From assembly GCA_947501445.1 (NCBI GenBank), contig CANMVS010000026.1, forward strand, positions 1 to 64,000: 64,000 nt of DNA. The letters are read 5' to 3'. Shown here in pieces: positions 27,113 to 37,304 of this stretch. The notes below the pieces were generated by a model. The model was not told the DNA's origin and made no database searches. It saw nothing but the letters and a program-made list of their open reading frames with translations. Numbering within the stretch: the first letter of the stretch is position 1; the number at the start of each line of letters is the position of its first letter. The DNA is from an uncultured Rhizobiaceae group bacterium (GTDB lineage: Bacteria > Pseudomonadota > Alphaproteobacteria > Rhizobiales > Rhizobiaceae). Position numbers and translations under genes: made by a program.

Positions 27113-28702
27113 ATGGCCGATAATCTGGCACAGGCGGTCGCACGCCGACGCACGTTCGCTATCATTTCGCACCCGGACGCGGGTAAGACAACCCTTACAG
27201 AAAAACTGTTGTTGTTTGGCGGCGCCATTCAGCTGGCCGGGGAAGTCAAAGCCAAGAAAGACCGTATCCAGACCCGTTCGGACTGGATGAAGATCGAGCG
27301 CGACCGCGGTATTTCCGTGGTTACCTCCGTCATGACGTTCGAGTATGAGAACAATGTTTTCAACCTGCTTGATACACCGGGCCATGAAGATTTTGCTGAT
27401 GATACCTACCGCACATTGACGGCTGTCGACGCCGCCATCATGGTTATCGATGCTGCAAAGGGTATTGAGCCACGGACCCTGAAACTGTTTGAAGTCTGCC
27501 GACTGCGCGACATTCCAATTGTTACATTCGTCAATAAGATGGACCGCGAAAGCCGTGATCCATTCGAAATTCTGGACGAAATCGAAAACAAACTGGCGCT
27601 GGATACGGCACCAATGACCTGGCCGATTGGCCGTGGTCGGACATTTGCCGGCACCTACCATCTGGCACAAAATGCCGTCCGCCGTCACGATAGTGAACTG
27701 GAACCAACGCCGGTCGGCGGTCCCGAGGCAGATGGTGCTGCTGGATTATTGCCTGAAAATGATCGCGAGACCTTTATCGAGGAAGCCTCACTGGCCCGCG
27801 AAGCCTGCAGACCCTTCGACCTTGAAGCCTTTCGCGAAGGGCATTTGACACCGGTTTACTTCGGGTCCGCGTTACGCAATTTTGGTGTTCGTGATCTGAT
27901 CAATGCGCTGGGTAAATATGCACCGCAACCGCGCGCGCAACAGGCAGATACACGCCTTGTCAATGCGACGGATGACAAGATGACGGCCTTTGTATTCAAG
28001 ATCCAGGCCAATATGGACCCCAATCATCGCGACCGTATCGCTTTTGTGCGCGTTTGCTCCGGACGACTGAGACGCGGCATGAAGGCGCGGCTGTCACGGA
28101 CCGGAAAACTGCTGGGGCTGTCTGCGCCACAGTTTTTCTTCGCTCATCAGCGGCAATTGGCTGACGATGCCTTCGCCGGAGATGTGGTTGGCATACCCAA
28201 CCATGGGACATTGCGCATTGGCGATACACTCACCGAGGGCGAAGATATTGTTTTTCAGGGTGTGCCAAACTTTGCGCCTGAAATTCTGCGTCGGGTGCGG
28301 CTGGAAGATGCAATGAAAGCCAAAAAGCTGAAAGAAGCTTTACTGCAAATGGCTGAAGAAGGGGTTGTGCAACTGTTCTCACCGGAAGACGGATCACCGG
28401 CGATTGTTGGTGTTATCGGTGCGTTGCAACTGGATGTGCTCAAGGAACGTCTGCAGTCCGAATATGGCCTGCCCGTCAGTTTTGAGGCGGCTCGCTTTAA
28501 TCTGTGTCGCTGGATATCGGCTGAGAGCGAGGACGACGTTGACAAATTCGTCAATGCCAAACGCGGGGATATCGCCCGTGATCTGGACGGCAATGCGGTC
28601 TTTATGGCGACTGACGGTTTCTCGCTGAATTATGAATCCGAACGCTGGCCTGCCATTCGGTTTGCCCACATCAAGGAATATCACGCCGTCAAGGCGGCGT
28701 GA
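27113..28702 (+). CDS. prfC: Peptide chain release factor 3
   Basis: A translational GTPase of 529 residues that recycles release factors RF1/RF2 from the ribosome after termination. G-motifs are in place: G1 SHPDAGKTTL, G2 with RGISV, G3 DTPGHEDF and G4 NKMDRE. The RF3-specific C-terminal domain (about 390-529) is complete. The length matches E. coli RF3. The stop codon lies inside the second arm of a hairpin that separates it from the convergent pirin gene. Confidence 0.95.
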   Translation: MADNLAQAVARRRTFAIISHPDAGKTTLTEKLLLFGGAIQLAGEVKAKKDRIQTRSDWMKIERDRGISVVTSVMTFEYENNVFNLLDTPGHEDFADDTYRTLTAVDAAIMVIDAAKGIEPRTLKLFEVCRLRDIPIVTFVNKMDRESRDPFEILDEIENKLALDTAPMTWPIGRGRTFAGTYHLAQNAVRRHDSELEPTPVGGPEADGAAGLLPENDRETFIEEASLAREACRPFDLEAFREGHLTPVYFGSALRNFGVRDLINALGKYAPQPRAQQADTRLVNATDDKMTAFVFKIQANMDPNHRDRIAFVRVCSGRLRRGMKARLSRTGKLLGLSAPQFFFAHQRQLADDAFAGDVVGIPNHGTLRIGDTLTEGEDIVFQGVPNFAPEILRRVRLEDAMKAKKLKEALLQMAEEGVVQLFSPEDGSPAIVGVIGALQLDVLKERLQSEYGLPVSFEAARFNLCRWISAESEDDVDKFVNAKRGDIARDLDGNAVFMATDGFSLNYESERWPAIRFAHIKEYHAVKAA

Positions 28703-28704
28703 TA
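28679..28704. terminator. Bidirectional hairpin between prfC and the pirin gene
   Basis: TATCACGCCG (28679-28688) pairs perfectly with CGGCGTGATA (28695-28704) across a 6-nt loop. The prfC stop codon lies in the second arm, and the convergent pirin gene ends 6 bp further on. T-runs are weak. Confidence 0.6.
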
Positions 28705-28709
28705 TTCTG

Positions 28710-29615
28710 CTATCCCTTGATGAATGTGCCTGATTGCAGCTCGCGCACCGCCTGCATGAGTTCGGCCTGCGTATTCATCACAATGGGCCCATGCCAGGCA
28801 ACGGGCTCCTGAATGGGTTTGCCGCATACCAGCAAAAAGCGAATGCCCTCGGCTCCTGCCTGTACGGTAATCTCGTCGCCGGTATCAAATACAACCAGCG
28901 TGCGGTCACCGGATTGGTCGCGCAACAGCAGTTCTTCGCCGTCCAATTCCTTTTCAGTCAGCACGCCAAAGGGTTTTGACGCATCGGAAAATGTACCTGA
29001 TCCTGCAAAAATATAGGCAAATGCAGACCGGTACGTATCAATCGGAATTGTTTTGCGCTTGCCGGGCGGCACAGAAATATCCAGATAGACAGGGTCTGCT
29101 GAAACGCCATCGACAGGCCCTTTTTTACCCCAGAAACTGCCGCATACGATGCGCGCCATGGTGCCGTCGTCGTCAATCACTTCAGGGATCTCTGCCGCCT
29201 TGATGTCCTGATAACGCGGGTCTGTCATTTTCAGCGATGAGGGTAGATTGGCCCACAGCTGAAAGCCATGCATGCGTCCCACGTTGTCTCCCTGGGGCAT
29301 TTCCTGGTGCATAATGCCGCGCCCGGCGGTCATCCATTGCACATCGCCCGCGCCCAGTGAGCCACGGTTGCCCAGACTGTCGCCATGGTCGACCGTGCCG
29401 GCCAATACATAGGTGATTGTCTCGATGCCGCGATGCGGGTGCCATGGAAATCCGGGCAGAAAGTCACGCGGATTGTCATTGCGAAAATCATCAAACAAAA
29501 GAAATGGATCTGCCATTTCCGGGTCTGAGAACCCGAAGGCTCGATGCAGTTTGACACCGGCACCTTCCATTGTGGGCACCGCTGATGAAATCTGTTTGAC
29601 CGGGCGAATGGACAT
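28710..29615 (-). CDS. Pirin-family protein
   Basis: A bicupin of 301 residues. The N-terminal cupin carries the metal-binding set of pirins (PHRGIETITYVL, then QWMTAGRGIMHQE), as in YhhW-type quercetin dioxygenases and regulatory pirins. The start at 29615 follows GGAG; the in-frame extension to 29696 adds a hydrophobic leader not seen in the family and is considered spurious. It is convergent with prfC and follows an Lrp-family gene on the same strand. Whether it is an enzyme or a redox-linked regulator cannot be judged here. Confidence 0.88.
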   Translation of the reverse strand: MSIRPVKQISSAVPTMEGAGVKLHRAFGFSDPEMADPFLLFDDFRNDNPRDFLPGFPWHPHRGIETITYVLAGTVDHGDSLGNRGSLGAGDVQWMTAGRGIMHQEMPQGDNVGRMHGFQLWANLPSSLKMTDPRYQDIKAAEIPEVIDDDGTMARIVCGSFWGKKGPVDGVSADPVYLDISVPPGKRKTIPIDTYRSAFAYIFAGSGTFSDASKPFGVLTEKELDGEELLLRDQSGDRTLVVFDTGDEITVQAGAEGIRFLLVCGKPIQEPVAWHGPIVMNTQAELMQAVRELQSGTFIKG

Positions 29616-29708
29616 TGAACGCGCTCCTGTTACGGCGCTCAATATAGCAATGGTGAGAAGCAGAATAAGCACCGCAGCAGGTGACAGACCGTTCACTTGC
29701 TTCGTTCA

Positions 29709-30170
29709 TCAACCAATCGGCAGCGCAGTTGTATCCTTGATGTCTTCCATGACGAATGAGGCGTTGACGTCTGACAAAGGCACTTTGGCGATCAGCCGCT
29801 GATACAATCTGTCATAGGATTTTACGTCAGCCACCCGCGCCTTGAGCACATAGTCCAATTCACCGCTGGTGCGATGTACCCCGGTTATTTCCGGCAAGGA
29901 AATGACCGCCTGGCGAAAGGTCTCAAGCCATTGCGGGTCGTGGTTGGCCGTGCGGATGAAGATAAAAACAGCCAGACCACAGCCAACCTGTTCGGGATCA
30001 ATCAGCGCCACACGACCTTTGATGGCCCCGCGTTCTTCCAGTGCCTTCAATCGACGCCAGCATGCATTGCGCGAAAGGTGCACGCGTTCTGAGAGCGATT
30101 CGATGGACAAAGTACCGTCCTTTTGTAATTCGCCCAATATATGGTGATCAAATGCATCCATTTCTTTCAT
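29709..30170 (-). CDS. Lrp/AsnC-family transcriptional regulator
   Basis: A 153-residue regulator with an N-terminal winged helix (LSERVHLSRNACWRRLKALEE, about 20-45) and a C-terminal RAM/AsnC ligand-binding domain (about 65-145, GVHRTSGELDYVLKARV). Such proteins respond to amino acids. It is divergent from a small DUF6356-like gene across 109 bp, the probable site of its own operator. The target is not evident. Confidence 0.9.
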   Translation of the reverse strand: MKEMDAFDHHILGELQKDGTLSIESLSERVHLSRNACWRRLKALEERGAIKGRVALIDPEQVGCGLAVFIFIRTANHDPQWLETFRQAVISLPEITGVHRTSGELDYVLKARVADVKSYDRLYQRLIAKVPLSDVNASFVMEDIKDTTALPIG

Positions 30171-30279
30171 AATAGGGATGTTTATCCCAATTTTATGCTA
30201 TAATCCAGATTATTTGGGAAAAAATCCCGACGTGTATGTCGTATTCTGTCTGCAGAACAAAAATATAAGGGATAGTCAG

Positions 30280-30492
30280 ATGAAACCCGTAGCACGCTAC
30301 TTTACCGAACATCCACAATCCGTCGATGAAACCTATTTTGAGCATCTGCGTTTTGCCGGCAGTTTTTCTGCAAAGCTCTTTGCCGCAGGTCTTGCGGCGC
30401 TGGTTCACGCATTGCTGCCTTTCCTTTTTGAAAAGACCGCCAGCAATCTGATCAACGCCATGCATGCGCGCATGCACAACCGGAACGGTTGA
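30280..30492 (+). CDS. Small DUF6356-like protein
   Basis: A 70-residue protein (MKPVARYFTEHPQSVDETYF...) with a central hydrophobic helix (AAGLAALVHALLPFLF) and a conserved-looking Ser-Val-Asp/Glu-Thr-Tyr start. It resembles the short alphaproteobacterial DUF6356 family. The start at 30280 is chosen over an upstream one at 30178 because the family pattern begins there. It ends 6 bp before the amidotransferase gene, so the two probably form an operon. Function unknown. Confidence 0.7.
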   Translation: MKPVARYFTEHPQSVDETYFEHLRFAGSFSAKLFAAGLAALVHALLPFLFEKTASNLINAMHARMHNRNG

Positions 30493-30498
30493 CCGCCC

Positions 30499-31332
30499 AT
30501 GTGTCGTTGGGTGGCCTACCGGGGAAAACGTCGGTATCTGGAAGATCTGATTGCCTCTCCGGCACATTCGCTGATCAATCAGTCACAATGTGCAAATGAG
30601 GCAAAAGCGATCACCAATGGCGATGGTTTTGGTCTTGCCTGGTATGGTGAGCGTGATGAGCCTGGTCACTACCGTGACATTCTTCCGGCCTGGTCCGATG
30701 ACAATCTGACGTCCCTGTCGCGACAGATCGGTTCAAAGCTCTTTTTGGCCCATGTGCGCGCATCCACAGCTGGCCGGACCACGCGGGACAATTGCCATCC
30801 CTTTGTCAGCGGACGCTGGTCATTTATGCACAACGGGCAATTGGGCGATTTCGAGACGCTTGAGCGGCAACTGGAAGCGCGGTTGAATGACCGGCTCTAC
30901 AGTGAGCGCAAAGGGGCGACCGATTCGGAGCTGCTGTTTTTGCTGGCACTGGAATTCGGGTTGGATCAGGCGCCAAAAATGGCGATGGAAATGGCGTTGG
31001 GCACTGTTTTGGGTGAAGCGGAAAAACTGGGCCTGGAGCCGCTCATTCGCTTTACGGCGGCTTTTTCTGACGGGGAGGCACTCTATTGCATCCGCTATGC
31101 AACAGACCGCTGGGCACCAACACTTTATTCAGGTCCGCTCGGTCAAAGCACATCCGATTCTGCTGAGCCGGATGGCCTGAAACAAAGCTATTGTCTCGTC
31201 TCGGAGCCATTTGATCAGGAGATTTGCACCTGGTCGGAGATTCCGTCTGGCAGTTTTGTCACAATAAATGATCAGGGGCTTTCCATTGTGCCGTTCGTGC
31301 CATTGGTAAACGTTCATGCCATAGCCGTTTGA
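30499..31332 (+). CDS. Class II glutamine amidotransferase
   Basis: A 277-residue protein consisting of one Ntn-type glutaminase domain (GATase_6/YafJ-like). Cys2 is the N-terminal nucleophile (MCRWVAYRG). NGDGFGLAWYG, HVRASTAG and FMHNGQ are the substrate-pocket motifs. No synthetase domain is attached, so the acceptor is unknown; related proteins include the gamma-glutamyl hydrolase EgtC. Its 3' end overlaps the convergent coaBC gene by 19 bp. Confidence 0.9.
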   Translation: MCRWVAYRGKRRYLEDLIASPAHSLINQSQCANEAKAITNGDGFGLAWYGERDEPGHYRDILPAWSDDNLTSLSRQIGSKLFLAHVRASTAGRTTRDNCHPFVSGRWSFMHNGQLGDFETLERQLEARLNDRLYSERKGATDSELLFLLALEFGLDQAPKMAMEMALGTVLGEAEKLGLEPLIRFTAAFSDGEALYCIRYATDRWAPTLYSGPLGQSTSDSAEPDGLKQSYCLVSEPFDQEICTWSEIPSGSFVTINDQGLSIVPFVPLVNVHAIAV

Positions 31333-32708
31333 AACCTGTCTGCGATTTCCTGTGCCAATTTTGCGGCTACGGCCTGTTTGTCCATATCAGGCCAGTTCTC
31401 CACGCCGTTTTTTGAAACAACGCGTACCTGATTTCTGTCACCGCCCATGATGCCTGTGGATGGGGATACATCATTGGCAACGATCAGGTCCGCCCCTTTG
31501 CGCTCAAGTTTCGAACGGGCATTGTCAATCAGGTTTTGGGTTTCTGCAGCAAATCCGACCACCAGTGCCGGGCGCTGCTCATGGTGCCCGACGGTGCGCA
31601 GAATATCGGGGTTTTCCGTAAGCTGCAGGGCAGGGGGTGGCTGATCGGGCTGTTTTTTTATTTTTTCACCCGATTCACCGGAAGCCCGCCAATCGGCGAC
31701 GGCTGCAACCATCACGGCGATATCTGATGGCAGGCAATTCTCCACGGCGCTCAGCATGTCGCGGGCGCTTTCCACGTGGATTGTTGTGACGCCCTGTGGA
31801 TCGGCTATGGTCACTGGACCGGATATCAGTGTCACCTGTGCACCCAGTGCCGCAAGTTCAGCGGCGATTGCGTGGCCCTGCTTGCCCGACGAACGGTTGG
31901 CGATATAGCGCACCGGATCGATGGGTTCATGGGTAGGGCCGGATGTTACGACAGCCGAGCGTCCGGCAAGAGGTTTTGGGCGATCATCAAGCAGCCGCGC
32001 GGCGGCTGCCGCGATAGCCAGTGGTTCGGCCATGCGGCCCGCGCCTGCCTCACCGCTTTCAGCCATTTCACCGTGCGTGGGGCCAATAATGTGTACACCG
32101 TCCTCGCGCAGGTGCTGAACATTGCGTTGAACTGCAGGCGCTGCCCACATGACAGGGTTCATGGCTGGCGCAATCAGCAGCGGCCGGTCGCTCGCAAGAA
32201 TGATGGTCGATGCAAGGTCATCGGCCAGACCCAAAGCCATCTTGCCAATGAAATCAGCCGTGGCCGGGGCGACGAGGACCAGATCAGCCTCGCGCGCCAG
32301 CCTGATATGGCCGACGTCGTGCTCGTCCTCACGGCTGAACAGTTCGGTGTAAACCCTGTCCGCCGCCAGCGCGCCAACCGCCAGTGGCGTTACAAAGGCG
32401 CATGCGCCCCTGGTCATGACGGGGCGCACAAGAGCGCCGCGCTCGCGTAACCGCCGAATAAGATCAAGCGATTTATAGGCAGCAATGCCACCGGTAATGA
32501 TCAGCAGAATGCGTTTGCCTGACAAGGTGCCGGGGATGCTGTCAATGACCGGTGCAGGCAGCACCGTTGCTGCCGGTTCCGGTGATGCGGCAGAACCACG
32601 CAATAAAATACGCACCTCTTCTTCCATGGACCGGCCGTGTTGAGCTGCCCGCTCACGCAGCATCTGCTTGGTCGTATCGTCAAGATTTCGAATGGTAATG
32701 CTTGCCAT
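31314..32708 (-). CDS. coaBC: CoaBC with an N-terminal ribbon-helix-helix domain
   Basis: Bifunctional coenzyme A enzyme of 464 residues: CoaC (about 63-240, flavin-dependent phosphopantothenoylcysteine decarboxylase, GGIAAYKS and PAMNPVMW) and CoaB (about 245-464, phosphopantothenate-cysteine ligase, TSGPTHEPIDPVR, EKIKKQ). Ahead of these, residues 1-40 (ASITIRNLDDTTKQMLRER then HGRSMEEEVRILLRG) match the FitA/VapB ribbon-helix-helix DNA-binding domain of antitoxins, joined by a Pro/Ala-rich linker. The fusion is one uninterrupted frame with a good ribosome site (GGGAG) before the first ATG and no ATG nearer the CoaC part. The added domain could bind the coaBC promoter. The 3' end overlaps the convergent amidotransferase. 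Confidence 0.92.
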   Translation of the reverse strand: MASITIRNLDDTTKQMLRERAAQHGRSMEEEVRILLRGSAASPEPAATVLPAPVIDSIPGTLSGKRILLIITGGIAAYKSLDLIRRLRERGALVRPVMTRGACAFVTPLAVGALAADRVYTELFSREDEHDVGHIRLAREADLVLVAPATADFIGKMALGLADDLASTIILASDRPLLIAPAMNPVMWAAPAVQRNVQHLREDGVHIIGPTHGEMAESGEAGAGRMAEPLAIAAAAARLLDDRPKPLAGRSAVVTSGPTHEPIDPVRYIANRSSGKQGHAIAAELAALGAQVTLISGPVTIADPQGVTTIHVESARDMLSAVENCLPSDIAVMVAAVADWRASGESGEKIKKQPDQPPPALQLTENPDILRTVGHHEQRPALVVGFAAETQNLIDNARSKLERKGADLIVANDVSPSTGIMGGDRNQVRVVSKNGVENWPDMDKQAVAAKLAQEIADRFQTAMA

Positions 32709-32757
32709 GGAGGTCTCCCTGGCAGGACTCTATAACAATGATTGCAATGAAATCAAT

Positions 32758-34329
32758 TCACAATTGAAACGCAATATATACTGCAGTCAATGCAATCACC
32801 CAAAGCGCGATACGCCCGGATCTGGAATAATGCGCCTCAGCCTTGCCGATGGCTTTTGCCGTTTCCGCATCAAAGCGCAGGCCGTTGCGGCTCATCTGGT
32901 CCATTTCCTGCGACAGATTTTCTGCCCGCTGCGCCAATACGGGCGCCTGTTCAGCAAGTCGGGCGGCGGCGTGCAGCCCGTCGCGCACATCGGTGAGAAC
33001 ACGGGCCGGGCCAAGATTGCGCGCAATCCATTCGCCAACAACCGGTTCTGAGGCCTTCCACATGTTGAAGTTGGGGTTGAGCAGCCGAGAGACACCTTCC
33101 ACAACAACCATGGTCTTTTGCAACATGATCAGTTCGGGGCGGGTTTCCATGTCAAACAGCTCGGTTACTTCAAACAGCAGTGTCAAAAGCTTGGCCATTG
33201 AAATCGTTTCTGCCGACTGCCCGTGGATCGGTTCACCGATGGCACGAATTGCCTGCGCAAAGCTGGCAACATCGTGATGGGATGGAACGTAGCCGGCTTC
33301 GAAATGAACTTCTGCGACACGGCGATAATCGCGGCGGATAAAGCCAAACAGGATTTCGGCCAGAAACCGGCGTTCTTTTTTACCTAGCCGGCCAACTATA
33401 CCCATATCGACGGCAACGATCGTGCCATCCGGCGCGACAAACAGATTGCCCTGATGCATATCCGCGTGAAAGAACCCGTCGCGCAATGTATGGCGCAAAA
33501 ACGACTGTATGAGGACTTCGGAAAGTTTGACCAGGTCATGGCCTGCCTTTTCCAGTGCCGGCATGTCGGAAATTTTGTGACCGTACACCCACTCCATGGT
33601 GACCACGTCACGCCCGGTGCGTTCCCAGTCGACAGCTGGAACACGAAAGCCGGGATCCTCTTTGGTGTTTTCCGCAAGTTCCGACAGCGCTGCTGCCTCC
33701 AGCCGCAGATCCATCTCGATTTTTGTGGTCTGTTCCAGCGTACGCGCGATATCGACCGGCCGCAGCCGACGTGATGTTGGAATGAAACGCTCAGCCATTC
33801 GGGCGACAATGAAAAAGGCTTCCAGGTCGTGATAAAATCTGTTGCGGATGCCCGGGCGAACAACCTTCACGGCAACCTTGCGTCGCCCATTTTCATCCTC
33901 GACTTCCGCCGGATGCACCTGTGCAATGGATGCTGCGGCAATCGGGTCGCCAAATGAAACAAAGAGCGCATCAACAGACCGGCCTACCGATCCCTCGATC
34001 CGCTGCCGGGCATCATCCATTGGAAACGTGTCCATGCGATCCTGCAGCAGGGCAAGGTCAAGTGCCAGTGACTTGCCGACAACGTCCGGACGGGTGGCCA
34101 GGAACTGTCCGAGTTTGACATAGGAAGGGCCAAGACGTTCAACGGCGCGTGCCAGGCGTTCGGCGCGTTCAGTCTGCTGCGTTCTGCGCCGGGCGAGCAT
34201 AACGGCAATACGATGGGCAAACTTTGCCGGTCCGCGAAGGCCATCGACAGGCAGTGACGCAATCACCCCTTCACGGGCCATGACCCAACCGGCGCGCATC
34301 AATCTGAAATAGGCGGTAATATTATTCAT
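32758..34329 (-). CDS. ubiB: UbiB-family ubiquinone biosynthesis kinase-like protein
   Basis: An atypical kinase/ATPase of 523 residues required for ubiquinone synthesis, membrane-attached by a C-terminal helix (RIALWVIALTAVYIAF). The family signatures are present: the KxGQ motif in YVKLGQFLATR, the ATP-site Lys in RKVAVKVVRPG, the catalytic-loop HADMHQGN and VDMGIVGR. The start at 34329 is used; the upstream extension to 34407 is proline-rich and unlike the family. It lies 103 bp downstream of ubiE on the same strand and is followed by coaBC. Confidence 0.94.
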   Translation of the reverse strand: MNNITAYFRLMRAGWVMAREGVIASLPVDGLRGPAKFAHRIAVMLARRRTQQTERAERLARAVERLGPSYVKLGQFLATRPDVVGKSLALDLALLQDRMDTFPMDDARQRIEGSVGRSVDALFVSFGDPIAAASIAQVHPAEVEDENGRRKVAVKVVRPGIRNRFYHDLEAFFIVARMAERFIPTSRRLRPVDIARTLEQTTKIEMDLRLEAAALSELAENTKEDPGFRVPAVDWERTGRDVVTMEWVYGHKISDMPALEKAGHDLVKLSEVLIQSFLRHTLRDGFFHADMHQGNLFVAPDGTIVAVDMGIVGRLGKKERRFLAEILFGFIRRDYRRVAEVHFEAGYVPSHHDVASFAQAIRAIGEPIHGQSAETISMAKLLTLLFEVTELFDMETRPELIMLQKTMVVVEGVSRLLNPNFNMWKASEPVVGEWIARNLGPARVLTDVRDGLHAAARLAEQAPVLAQRAENLSQEMDQMSRNGLRFDAETAKAIGKAEAHYSRSGRIALWVIALTAVYIAFQL

Positions 34330-34432
34330 GGGGTGCGGGATCGTTCTGCGACAGTTTTCAATGGGCGGGCGGGGCAGACGAATGCCGGTCGGGCTGTTCT
34401 GCAACAAGGCATTTCAGGCTGGCTGTCCGCCA

Positions 34433-35209
34433 TCAAATCTTCCAACCCGAATGAAGGGCTGCGACCCCACCGGTGTAGTTTGTCCATTTGACACGCGAAA
34501 ATCCGCCCGTTGTTATCATCTGGGCAAAATTGCGCTGGTCTGGAAATTTCCGGATTGATTCCACCAGATACTGATAGGGTTCGCTGTCACCGGTTATCAG
34601 TTTTCCAAATTGTGGGATCGCCCTGAACGACCAGGTGTCATAGGCCTTTTCCAGCATCGGGATATCGACGTCGGAGAATTCGAGGCACAAAAGCCTGCCG
34701 CCGCGTTTGAGAACCCGGTAAGCTTCTTTCAGGGCGACATCGATGCGTGGCACGTTGCGAATTCCAAAGGCGATTGTATAGGCGTCAAAGGTGCCTGATT
34801 CAAACGGCAGGTCCTCGGCGTTGGCTTCCACAAAGGTCAGATTGTCAGCAATCTTTCTCTTGTGTGCCCGTTGCTGCCCGACCTCAAGCATTGAGCCATT
34901 TATATCCAGCACCGTGGCATGTGCCATGCGGCGAGAGGCATCGACAATACGAAATGCAATGTCACCAGTGCCACCAGCCACATCCAACACTTTGTATCCG
35001 GGTGCTTTGGGCGGATTGAGTGCAGCTATCATTGCATCCTTCCAGATACGGTGCATGCCAAAGGACATGACGTCATTCATGATGTCGTAGCGCTTGGCGA
35101 CACCGTGAAACACATCATTGACAAGGGCCTGCTTTTCGCCCTGGTTCACATCGACAAAACCGTAGGATGTTTCCATGCCACCAGAGGCAGATGTGCGCGC
35201 TTCAGACAT
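34433..35209 (-). CDS. ubiE: Ubiquinone/menaquinone C-methyltransferase
   Basis: SAM-dependent methyltransferase of 258 residues that adds the C-methyl group to the demethyl quinone precursors. SAM-binding [13 protein letters not shown], the downstream [15 protein letters not shown], and the UbiE signature [17 protein letters not shown] are all present. The ATG at 35209 follows GGAG. It is divergent from mutM and heads the ubiE - ubiB - coaBC strand block, as in other Rhizobiales. Confidence 0.96.
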   Translation of the reverse strand: MSEARTSASGGMETSYGFVDVNQGEKQALVNDVFHGVAKRYDIMNDVMSFGMHRIWKDAMIAALNPPKAPGYKVLDVAGGTGDIAFRIVDASRRMAHATVLDINGSMLEVGQQRAHKRKIADNLTFVEANAEDLPFESGTFDAYTIAFGIRNVPRIDVALKEAYRVLKRGGRLLCLEFSDVDIPMLEKAYDTWSFRAIPQFGKLITGDSEPYQYLVESIRKFPDQRNFAQMITTGGFSRVKWTNYTGGVAALHSGWKI

Positions 35210-35351
35210 TCAAATTCTCCGAGATCCAATTCGGCCGAAACAATAGCCCAAGGTGTTGCAATACGCTATCAGGCTTGTTCATATTGTGGTGCGGCAAAGT
35301 TGCGCCGCTTATAGGTCAAGTTCCCGCAAATTCCAAACGATCTGAGTGTCC

Positions 35352-36242
35352 ATGCCCGAATTGCCAGAAGTAGAAACTGTCCGCCGTGGCCTTCAGCCTG
35401 CCATGGAGGGAGCCAGTGTTGAGCGTCTTGAGCAACGGCGTGCTGATTTACGGTTTCCTTTCCCGGAGAATTTTAGTGACCGTGTGGAAGGCAGGCGTAT
35501 CGTTGCGCTAAAAAGACGGTCCAAATATCTGTTGATTCACCTGGATGATGAGGCGGTTCTGATTGCGCACCTGGGCATGTCCGGCTCATTTCATGTGGAT
35601 ATGAATGGCAAAGACGATACGCCCGGACAGTTTCATGTGGACCGCAACAAGGCTGAAAAACATGATCATGTGGTGTTTCACCTGGATGGTCCGGCAGGAA
35701 AGGCGCGGGTTGTCTATAATGACCCACGTCGCTTCGGCTTTATGTTGCTGACAACAGATGACGAACTGGAAGCGCATCCCTTTATCCGCGACCTGGGTGT
35801 TGAACCGGTAGGCAACGCATTGAATGCCGATTATCTGGCGACGCGTTTTTCCGGTCGTAAGGCGCCCCTGAAAGCCGCCTTGCTGGATCAGAAAATCATC
35901 GCAGGTCTGGGCAATATATATGTGTGCGAAGCTTTGTGGCGGGCCAAATTGTCTCCGCGTCGCAGCGCCGGGTCGCTGGTCAGCCCCAAGGGCAAGCCGA
36001 TTGCACGAGCCGAAGACCTGACGCTGGCGATTCGTCAGGTTATCGCGGCCGCCATTGATGCGGGCGGCTCATCATTGCAGGACCACCGCCAGACGGATGG
36101 CACACTCGGGTATTTTCAACACCGCTTCAATGTCTACGACCGTGAAGGCCAGCCGTGTTCGCGTGAGGGGTGTAGCGGCACTGTGGAGCGTATCGTACAA
36201 AGCGGGCGCTCAACTTTCTTTTGTGCATCTTGTCAGCGCTAG
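35352..36242 (+). CDS. mutM: Formamidopyrimidine-DNA glycosylase
   Basis: Base-excision repair enzyme of 296 residues that removes 8-oxoguanine and formamidopyrimidines and nicks the abasic site. The mature N-terminal catalytic Pro and Glu ([14 protein letters not shown]) are intact, as are the basic RRSKYLL region, the helix-2-turn-helix and the C-terminal zinc finger (Cys pairs in CSREGC and CASC). The start at 35352 is fixed by the requirement for the Pro after Met; an upstream in-frame start at 35346 would block catalysis. Confidence 0.96.
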   Translation: MPELPEVETVRRGLQPAMEGASVERLEQRRADLRFPFPENFSDRVEGRRIVALKRRSKYLLIHLDDEAVLIAHLGMSGSFHVDMNGKDDTPGQFHVDRNKAEKHDHVVFHLDGPAGKARVVYNDPRRFGFMLLTTDDELEAHPFIRDLGVEPVGNALNADYLATRFSGRKAPLKAALLDQKIIAGLGNIYVCEALWRAKLSPRRSAGSLVSPKGKPIARAEDLTLAIRQVIAAAIDAGGSSLQDHRQTDGTLGYFQHRFNVYDREGQPCSREGCSGTVERIVQSGRSTFFCASCQR

Positions 36243-36381
36243 ATTATTGGCCGTCAATTAAAGTCCGCGCGGTTTGAATCTTGCGGCCACCATGGTAAAG
36301 CCCTGTCCAAAATGGTCGGTGGCATTGTTGGATGACAACAGGCCACCTGATTTGTTGTTTGCGATGAAGAGGACACTGAAA

Positions 36382-37155
36382 ATGGCATATGAATGCATCA
36401 AGGTTGAGATACGCGGCGGTGTTGGTCTTGTGACGCTTGATCGGCCCGAGGCACTCAATGCACTTAATTCCACGCTCATGACTGAACTGCTGGATGCTGT
36501 TGAGACATTTGATCAGGATGCAAAAATTGGTGCCATTGTTATCACCGGATCTGAAAAAGCCTTTGCTGCGGGCGCAGATATCAAGGAAATGCAAAAGCTC
36601 AATTTCGTGGAAGCCTATATGGGCGATTTCATCGGCAGTTGGGACAAGGTTGGCCGTGCCCGCAAACCGATGATTGCGGCGGTGGCAGGCTATGCCCTTG
36701 GCGGAGGCTGTGAACTTGCCATGGCCTGCGATTTTATCATTGCCGCTGACAGCGCCAAATTCGGTCAGCCTGAAATAACCCTGGGCGTGATGCCGGGTTT
36801 CGGTGGAACCCAGCGCCTGACCAGAGCCGTTGGCAAAGCCAAGGCGATGGATCTGTGCCTGACGGGCAGAATGATGGATGCGCAGGAAGCCGAGCGGGCA
36901 GGACTGGTATCGCGCATTGTTCCGGCTGATGAACTGCTGCAGACAGCATTGGATGCGGCGGAAAAAATTGCCGGCTTCTCCACACCATCGGTGATGATGA
37001 CCAAGGAAAGTGTTGATCGTTCCTTTGAAGTCACGCTTGAAGAAGGGGTTCGATTTGAGCGCCGTGTCTTCCATTCGCTGTTTGCCACCGAGGATCAGAA
37101 AGAAGGAATGAGTGCTTTTGCAGAGAAACGCAAAGCACAGTTCAAGAACCGTTGA
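36382..37155 (+). CDS. Enoyl-CoA hydratase
   Basis: Crotonase-superfamily enzyme of 257 residues that hydrates trans-2-enoyl-CoA in fatty-acid beta-oxidation. The oxyanion-hole segments ([12 protein letters not shown] and [11 protein letters not shown]) and the catalytic glutamates ([12 protein letters not shown] and [16 protein letters not shown]) are those of short-chain (mitochondrial-type) hydratases. The start at 36382 follows AGAGG; upstream in-frame codons to 36274 are not family-like. Its location between mutM and rpsT is conserved in Rhizobiales. Confidence 0.92.
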   Translation: MAYECIKVEIRGGVGLVTLDRPEALNALNSTLMTELLDAVETFDQDAKIGAIVITGSEKAFAAGADIKEMQKLNFVEAYMGDFIGSWDKVGRARKPMIAAVAGYALGGGCELAMACDFIIAADSAKFGQPEITLGVMPGFGGTQRLTRAVGKAKAMDLCLTGRMMDAQEAERAGLVSRIVPADELLQTALDAAEKIAGFSTPSVMMTKESVDRSFEVTLEEGVRFERRVFHSLFATEDQKEGMSAFAEKRKAQFKNR

Positions 37156-37304
37156 CGCCAACGGACTTTCCGGCTATATGCCCGGCACGGATTTGGTGGC
37201 TCAGGTGGCCGCCGCAATTTTTTCTGCTCCTATCGTCCTGAACACGGGTAAACCAACCCGACGGTGAGATGTGGGGCTTTGCAAGAACGCGAAGAGAGAA
37301 TGAG

